Source: a virus. Taken from it: 39,975 nt of DNA. Location: IMG/VR virus record IMGVR_UViG_3300009436_000049, positions 1-39,975 of that record; one strand, given 5' to 3'. Below the pieces are notes generated by a model. That model saw only the letters and a list, made by a program, of their open reading frames with translations. It had not been told where the DNA came from and did not search any database. The translations under genes were made by a program, and so were the position numbers. Every line of letters begins with the position of its first letter. Within the stretch, counting starts at the first letter, position 1. Of this stretch, positions 38,469 through 39,975 are shown piece after piece.

Positions 38469-39975
38469 TTGAATGGAATAAAATTGATCTATCAGGTAAA
38501 AAGCCAAAAGCAAATGGAGAAGTACAAACACTTTGCCCTAGTTGTAGCCATACTAGAAAAAAGAAAACAGATAAATGTTTAAGCGTAAATGTAGAAACTG
38601 GAGTAGCTAAGTGCTGGAATTGTGATGATATTTCTATAAGAGATAAAAAACGCAACAAAATTAGCTACGATTTGCCGCCTCAAAAATGGTCTAACCATAC
38701 CAACCTATCAGATAGAGTGGTAAAGTTCTTTAAAGAGCGTGGAATTAGCCAAAAAACGCTTATTGAGTGTAGAATAACAGAGGAAAAGTTCTACCAACCT
38801 AGATTAGGTAAAGAAGTTAATAATATTGTATTCAATTATTTCTACGGTGTAACTCTTTTAAATAAGAAGTTTAGATCATCTACAAAAGATTTTGCTCAGT
38901 GTAAAAATGCTAAGAAAGTTTTTTACGGTATTAATGATATTGAAGGAGAAAAGGAATGTTTTATTGTAGAGGGTGAGATGGATAAACTTGCTTTATATGA
39001 GGCTGGTTTTAAAAACTGTATTAGTGTACCGAATGGAGCTAATGATTTAAATGATGTTTTTGAAAATTGCGAAAATGAATTAAAAGCAATTGAAAAATAT
39101 TACATAGCTGTAGATAATGATGAAGCTGGGCAAAAGTTAGAAAACGCTTTAATAACTAGACTAGGTAAATACAAATGCTCTAAAATTGAATTTGTAAACG
39201 GTAAAGATGCTAATGATGAGTTAAAACATTCTATTTTTAGTTTACATGACTGTTTAAATAATCCTATAGACTATCCAGTAGAGGGAACTTTTACAGCTCA
39301 AGACGTAGCCGAAGATATATACGACCTTTACGATAATGGAGATAGTGAAACTTTAAAACCTAAAGGATCTAATTGGAATAACTTTAACGATATGTTTTCT
39401 ATATTGTTAGGTCAATTAACAGTTGTTACGGGTGTACCATCATCAGGAAAGTCTAATTTTATTGAGTGGTATATTTTATGTTTAATAAGAGATAACAATC
39501 ATTTAAAAACTTCTTACTATTCACCTGAGCACTTTCCTTTAAAGAAACATCATGAGATAATGGCAGAAAAGGTAGTAGGTAAACACTTTGCTAAGTCTAA
39601 ATTTGATGATAGAATGAATAGGGCTGAGGTAGGTGAGTATATTAAGTGGTCAAGTGATAAGATATACTTAACTATGCCTGATGGAGGTGTTACTCCTGGA
39701 TGGGCTTGGATTTTTGAAAGATGGAAAGAGCAATGTTTTAAATACGGTTGTAACATCTTTGTAGTTGATGCCTTTAATAAGGTTAAAATGGATAATAGAG
39801 AAAGCACAGCGCAAATAAGTGACCTACTTAGTGATATTACTATGTTTTGTCAAACTCATAATGTACACGTGTTTTTAATCGCTCACCCTCGTAAAATGGG
39901 TAAAGATGATGATGGTAATGACATTATGCCTGACTTGTACGATGTTAAAGGATCAGGAGATTTTAGAGATCAAGC
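38465..39975 (+). CDS. Primase-helicase (T7 gp4-like), N-terminal part, runs off window
   Basis: The frame is open to the window end and continues at position 2-427, for 604 residues in all. Residues 24-53 hold a zinc-binding domain (CPSC at 24-27, CWNC at 50-53). A Toprim domain follows (FIVEGEMDKLAL near 165, YIAVDNDEAG near 212). The RecA-like helicase has Walker A GVPSSGKSN near 322 and Walker B IFVVDAFNK near 430. It makes RNA primers and unwinds DNA at the fork. No DNA polymerase gene is present, so it must work with host polymerase. It starts inside the stop of the initiator gene (ATGA). Confidence 0.93.
   Translation, partial: MIEWNKIDLSGKKPKANGEVQTLCPSCSHTRKKKTDKCLSVNVETGVAKCWNCDDISIRDKKRNKISYDLPPQKWSNHTNLSDRVVKFFKERGISQKTLIECRITEEKFYQPRLGKEVNNIVFNYFYGVTLLNKKFRSSTKDFAQCKNAKKVFYGINDIEGEKECFIVEGEMDKLALYEAGFKNCISVPNGANDLNDVFENCENELKAIEKYYIAVDNDEAGQKLENALITRLGKYKCSKIEFVNGKDANDELKHSIFSLHDCLNNPIDYPVEGTFTAQDVAEDIYDLYDNGDSETLKPKGSNWNNFNDMFSILLGQLTVVTGVPSSGKSNFIEWYILCLIRDNNHLKTSYYSPEHFPLKKHHEIMAEKVVGKHFAKSKFDDRMNRAEVGEYIKWSSDKIYLTMPDGGVTPGWAWIFERWKEQCFKYGCNIFVVDAFNKVKMDNRESTAQISDLLSDITMFCQTHNVHVFLIAHPRKMGKDDDGNDIMPDLYDVKGSGDFRDQ
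39853..39975. repeat. Terminal direct repeat (copy 2)
   Basis: Exact copy of bases 1-123, within the primase-helicase gene. It shows the sequence closes on itself. Confidence 0.95.

Noticed and set aside
1-39975. tRNA genes or a CRISPR array
   Set aside because: No cloverleaf with a TTCGA-type T-loop was seen, and there is no evenly spaced direct repeat set; a tRNAscan or CRISPR finder run would settle it.
1-39975. Temperate lifestyle
   Set aside because: No integrase, transposase, partition or clear CI-type repressor is visible. The 55-residue HTH peptide alone does not show lysogeny.

Overview
The window is essentially one complete tailed-phage genome. Bases 1-123 are repeated exactly at 39853-39975, so the unit is circular or circularly permuted and about 39,852 bp long. 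The reading frame of a primase-helicase runs through the join. The genome is AT-rich. Its promoters look like the Bacteroidetes -7 box (TAnnTTTG, here TATATTTG/A), and strong Shine-Dalgarno sequences are rare. Several families (the DUF3127 SSB-like protein, DUF5675, an SH3-like small protein, the head-fibre modules) are ones I associate with Bacteroidetes phages, so a flavobacterial host is likely. The tape-measure protein is long and no contractile sheath gene is recognised, so the virion is probably a siphovirus. No integrase, excisionase or prophage repressor is recognised.

Layout. Positions 1-3.4 kb hold the end of the primase-helicase, a small HTH protein, an SNF2-helicase/DNA-methyltransferase fusion and a MazG-like pyrophosphohydrolase. 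Positions 3.47-3.78 kb look like an inserted one-gene cassette. Positions 4.06-6.5 kb carry an HNH endonuclease with a TerS-like N-terminus, TerS and TerL. Positions 6.66-11.4 kb carry a metallophosphoesterase, a gene with an apparent -1 frameshift at a T9 tract, a duplicated pair of small genes and a glycosyltransferase. Positions 11.4-21.7 kb are virion genes: fibre modules, tail completion proteins, two large tail proteins and the tape measure. Positions 22.6-25.3 kb carry the ClpP-like head protease, the major capsid protein and a probable tail-tube protein. Positions 25.4-26.8 kb hold three genes on the minus strand, the only minus-strand genes in the genome, flanked by unusual hairpin elements. 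Positions 26.9-30.9 kb carry the portal, an adaptor and a beta-helix fibre/spike. Positions 30.9-31.9 kb are the lysis candidates, followed by a strong terminator. Positions 32-39.97 kb are early and replication genes: many small proteins, an ERF annealing protein, an SSB-like protein, RusA, two tandem proteins resembling DnaA domain IV, an HTH peptide, a DnaD-like initiator and the primase-helicase.

How the parts fit. Replication seems to use host DNA polymerase, recruited by phage initiator, helicase-primase and SSB-like factors. ERF plus RusA would provide recombination and concatemer processing before TerS/TerL packaging.

The most unusual signal is a family of hairpins whose loop reads CGTTTTAATG in the sense of the preceding gene while their stems differ in sequence. 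They lie at or just past the 3' end of one plus-strand gene and of two of the three minus-strand genes. They resemble integron attC sites in architecture but not in core sequence, which suggests that gene cassettes have been captured between phage transcription units. Other points of interest are a 17-bp operator-like dyad at three intergenic sites, a recurring TATATTTR-N4-ATG arrangement suggesting near-leaderless mRNAs, and matching SSB-type acidic tips on two replication proteins.
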